Source: Caulobacteraceae bacterium
Lineage (GTDB): Bacteria; Pseudomonadota; Alphaproteobacteria; Caulobacterales; Caulobacteraceae
DNA length: 43,489 bases
Assembly (NCBI GenBank): GCA_003164925.1
Contig: PLRV01000055.1
Coordinates: 17,340 to 60,828, forward strand
Direction: 5' to 3'
Numbering within the stretch: the first letter of the stretch is position 1; each line of letters begins with the position of its first letter. The notes under the pieces were generated by a model, which saw only the letters and a list, made by a program, of their open reading frames with translations, did no database searches and had not been told where the DNA came from. The position numbers and the translations under genes are program-made. Shown one piece after another: positions 41,111 through 43,489 of this stretch.

Positions 41111-41177
41111 GAATCGAACTCCAAGGCTTGATAGGGAAGGTTAGTCATCGATTCCTAGTGTGTAAACGCGCCGTTAA
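41111..41177 (-). promoter_or_regulatory. Cell-cycle-type regulatory sites upstream of podJ-like gene
   Basis: Two GANTC methylation sites lie at 41111-41115 (GAATC) and 41150-41154 (GATTC), 44 bp apart. On the minus strand TTAA-N7-TTTA (41163-41177) differs from the CtrA motif TTAA-N7-TTAA at one base. Caulobacter podJ is known to be cell-cycle controlled. Binding here is inferred only. Confidence 0.4.
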
Positions 41178-41305
41178 CCCAAGATGTAGCGTGCGACCAC
41201 ATCTCCTGTGGAGAAGAGCGCCTAGGCGGCGGCCCCAGGTCGGTTAGCGCCTCCCGCCGCGGGGCGGCGTTTGCTAAGCAATGTTCAGGACAGGAGCCTT
41301 GCGCG

Positions 41306-41743
41306 ATGAGCATCGATGGCCAGTACGACGGCGACAACGTTTTCGCCAAGATTCTCAGAGGCGATATTCCTGCCGCGAAGGTTTTCGAGGACGGCCACGT
41401 CCTGGCCTTCATGGACGTTTTTCCCCAGTCGCGCGGTCATCTCTTGGTGATCTCCAAGGAATCCAAGGCTCTCAATATCTTAGACGTCGAAACTGACGTC
41501 CTGTCGCACATGATTCTCGGCGTGCAGCGTCTGGCCAAGGCCGTGCGCGCGGCGCTCGATCCCGATGGGATCGTCATTACCCAGTTCAACGGCGCCGCGG
41601 CCGGGCAGAGCGTGTTTCACCTGCACTTCCACATCATTCCACGCTGGGCTGGGCAGCCCCTGCGCGCCCACGGCGAGGGCGGGATGGCCGATACCAACGA
41701 ACTGGCTGATCTGGCTCGGCGCATTGCGGCGATGATCGATTAG
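41306..41743 (+). CDS. HIT-family nucleotide hydrolase
   Basis: A 145-residue protein of the histidine-triad superfamily. The active-site motif is complete: SVFHLHFHIIPRW. The N-terminus (NVFAKILRGDIPAAKVFEDG) and AFMDVFPQSRGHLLVISKE are typical of the HINT/Hit group, which hydrolyse nucleoside phosphoramidates or dinucleotides. An AGGAG site precedes the ATG. It is a single gene between divergent podJ and convergent clpA. Confidence 0.9.
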   Translation: MSIDGQYDGDNVFAKILRGDIPAAKVFEDGHVLAFMDVFPQSRGHLLVISKESKALNILDVETDVLSHMILGVQRLAKAVRAALDPDGIVITQFNGAAAGQSVFHLHFHIIPRWAGQPLRAHGEGGMADTNELADLARRIAAMID

Positions 41744-41762
41744 GACGGGCCCCGATACGGAA

Positions 41763-41792
41763 AAGCCCGATCGGGGCGAACCGACCGGGCTT
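41763..41792 (-). terminator. Rho-independent terminator after clpA
   Basis: Bases 41763-41774 and 41781-41792 form a 12-bp stem with a 6-base loop. Read on the minus strand the single mismatch becomes a G-U pair and the stem is followed by TTTTCC, so it suits clpA. On the plus strand it may also end the HIT gene transcript. Confidence 0.75.
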
Positions 41793-41821
41793 GGCGTCTT
41801 CCGACGATTGATAGCGCAGCG

Positions 41822-43489
41822 TTATTCCGCCAGAGCGGGCTCCTCGGGAATAGCTGCATCCTGACCGGATTCACCATCGGCATCGATTCGGAAGGCTAGC
41901 TTGCCGTCCACCAGTTCGACTTTCACATGGCCCCCGCGGATCAGGCGTCCGAACAGGATTTCGTCCGCCAGCGGCTTCTTGATATGCTCCTGGATCACCC
42001 GGGCCAGGGGCCGGGCGCCGTATAGTTCGTCGAAGCCATTTTTGGCCAACCAGTCGGTCGCCTCTTCGGTGGTCTCGATCGTCACGTGGCGGTCGGCCAG
42101 TTGGGCCTCCAGTTGCATGATGAACTTCTGCACCACCTGGCGAATGATCTCCTGCGTCAGGCCCTTGAAGGCCACCACCGCGTCCAGGCGGTTGCGGAAC
42201 TCCGGCGAGAACACCCGCTTGATGGCCTCGCTCTCCTCGTCCGCCGCACGGCCACGACCAAAACCGATGGAATGCCGCTGAGCGTCCGCCGCGCCGGCGT
42301 TGGTGGTCATGATCAGTATGATGTTGCGGAAGTCGACCTTCTTGCCCACGGCGTCGGTCAGCACCCCGTGGTCCATGACCTGCAACAGGATGTTGTAGAC
42401 GTCCGGATGCGCCTTCTCGATCTCGTCGAGCAGCACCACCGCGTGAGGGTGCTGATCCACGGCGTCGGTCAGAAGGCCGCCCTGGTCATGGCCAACATAG
42501 CCAGGAGGCGCGCCGATCAGCCGCGAGACGGTGTGCCGCTCCATATATTCGGACATGTCGAAGCGCAGCATCTCGATGCCCAGGGTTTGGGCCAACTGCT
42601 TTGCGGTTTCGGTCTTGCCGGTGCCGGTAGGACCCGAGAACAGGTAGCAGCCGATAGGCTTGTGGGCGTCGCGCAGGCCGGCGCGAGCCATCTTCATCGC
42701 CGCCGACAACTGGAGGATCGCGTCGTCCTGGCCGAACACCACCCGCTTCAGGTCCGCCTCGAGTTGCCTCAGCGATTCGGCGTCGGACTTGGACACCGAC
42801 TTGGGCGGGATGCGCGCGATCTTGGCCACCACGGCCTCGACCTCCTTTACCCCGATGGTCTTCTTGCGCTTGCTCTCCGGCAGCAGCATCTGCGATGCGC
42901 CCGCCTCGTCGATGATGTCGATCGCCTTGTCCGGCAGCTTGCGGTCGGTGATGTATTTGGCCGACAGCTCCACCGCGACCTTCAGCGCCTCGGCCGTGTA
43001 CTTCAGCTTGTGGAAGTCCTCGTAGTAGGTTTTCAGGCCCTTGAGGATCTTGATGGTGTCCTCGACGGTCGGCTCATTCACGTCAATCTTCTGGAACCGG
43101 CGCACCAGGGCGCGGTCCTTTTCGAAGTGTTGGCGAAACTCTTTGTAGGTGGTCGAGCCCATGCACCGCAGGGAGCCGGACGCTAGGGCCGGCTTGAGAA
43201 GGTTGGAGGCGTCCATCGCCCCGCCAGACGTCGCGCCCGCACCGATCACGGTGTGAATCTCGTCGATGAACAGGATGGCGTTGGGGTGGTTCTCCAACTC
43301 CTTGACCACCTGCTTGACCCGTTCCTCGAAGTCCCCCCGGTAGCGGGTGCCGGCCAGGAGCGCGCCCATGTCCAGCGAAAAGATCGTGGCGCCGGCTAGG
43401 ACGTCGGGCACCTGGTGGTTGACGATCTTACGCGCCAGACCCTCCGCGATGGCGGTCTTGCCCACGCCCGGTTCACCCACCAGAAGGGG
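41822..43489 (-). CDS. clpA: ATP-dependent Clp protease ATP-binding subunit ClpA (partial)
   Basis: The C-terminal 555 residues of ClpA; the N-terminal domain and the start lie outside the window. The first AAA domain begins in the Walker A motif [15 protein letters not shown], with Walker [15 protein letters not shown]. The second domain has [33 protein letters not shown] and the sensor [12 protein letters not shown]. The HSIGFGR segment contains the IGF-type loop that docks on ClpP. ClpA unfolds substrates for ClpP. The C-terminal tail ([17 protein letters not shown]) is acidic. A good terminator follows. Confidence 0.95.
   Translation of the reverse strand, partial: PLLVGEPGVGKTAIAEGLARKIVNHQVPDVLAGATIFSLDMGALLAGTRYRGDFEERVKQVVKELENHPNAILFIDEIHTVIGAGATSGGAMDASNLLKPALASGSLRCMGSTTYKEFRQHFEKDRALVRRFQKIDVNEPTVEDTIKILKGLKTYYEDFHKLKYTAEALKVAVELSAKYITDRKLPDKAIDIIDEAGASQMLLPESKRKKTIGVKEVEAVVAKIARIPPKSVSKSDAESLRQLEADLKRVVFGQDDAILQLSAAMKMARAGLRDAHKPIGCYLFSGPTGTGKTETAKQLAQTLGIEMLRFDMSEYMERHTVSRLIGAPPGYVGHDQGGLLTDAVDQHPHAVVLLDEIEKAHPDVYNILLQVMDHGVLTDAVGKKVDFRNIILIMTTNAGAADAQRHSIGFGRGRAADEESEAIKRVFSPEFRNRLDAVVAFKGLTQEIIRQVVQKFIMQLEAQLADRHVTIETTEEATDWLAKNGFDELYGARPLARVIQEHIKKPLADEILFGRLIRGGHVKVELVDGKLAFRIDADGESGQDAAIPEEPALAE

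Noticed and set aside
1-43489. CRISPR array or tRNA/rRNA genes
   Set aside because: No regularly spaced repeats, and no stretch that I could fold into a tRNA cloverleaf or match to rRNA by eye.

Overview
The window looks like a high-GC alphaproteobacterial chromosome, most likely of the Caulobacteraceae. The main reasons are a 1023-residue protein with the full PodJ architecture (cytoplasmic coiled coil, one membrane span, Sel1 repeats, peptidoglycan-binding C-terminus), an Entner-Doudoroff operon zwf-pgl-edd-eda, LexA-type boxes of the alphaproteobacterial form GTTC-N7-GTTC, and a GcrA-like regulator with clustered GANTC sites. I found no tRNA, rRNA or CRISPR array.

Layout. (1) 63-5813, minus strand: a LacI-family regulator followed by zwf, pgl, edd and eda, which turn glucose 6-phosphate into pyruvate and glyceraldehyde 3-phosphate. 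A LacI-type palindrome lies just upstream of zwf. (2) 6052-7037, plus strand: an ECF sigma factor overlapping a very short FecR-like anti-sigma protein that lacks the FecR sensor domain. (3) 7089-10809, plus strand: all four subunits of acetyl-CoA carboxylase in the order accA-accD-accB-accC. AccD has lost its zinc-ribbon cysteines. (4) 10857-about 34255: a phage-derived block. Almost all of it is transcribed leftward as a P22-like podovirus morphogenesis and lysis programme: GcrA-like regulator, second regulator candidate, small and large terminase, portal, scaffold, coat, tail adaptor, tail collar/fibre, tail nozzle, virion proteins, holin, endolysin, spanins, and finally an HNH-nuclease protein with a probable immunity protein. 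No integrase, recombinase, excisionase or replication gene is visible although host genes flank it on both sides. (5) 34344-38059, plus strand: a small membrane protein and a NitT/TauT-like ABC transporter made of a fused two-module permease and an ATPase with a C-terminal extension. (6) 38037-43489: podJ-like gene, a HIT-family hydrolase and the C-terminal three quarters of ClpA, which runs off the right edge.

The part that most deserves attention is the phage-derived element. Its head operon begins with a good sigma-70-like promoter with a GANTC site touching the -35 box, two more GANTC sites close by, and a perfect GTTC-N7-GTTC LexA box. A second perfect LexA box precedes the probable immunity gene. 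Together with the element's own GcrA-like protein and XRE repressor, this suggests a particle-producing element triggered by DNA damage and tuned to chromosome methylation. It carries accessory cargo: a nuclease/immunity pair, an acyltransferase and a membrane protein on the opposite strand, an SGNH esterase, a nucleotidyltransferase-fold gene behind tandem palindromes, and the remains of a two-gene toxin-like module. The structural genes are open, so it may be a domesticated phage or gene-transfer-like particle rather than a decayed prophage, but this is inference from sequence alone.
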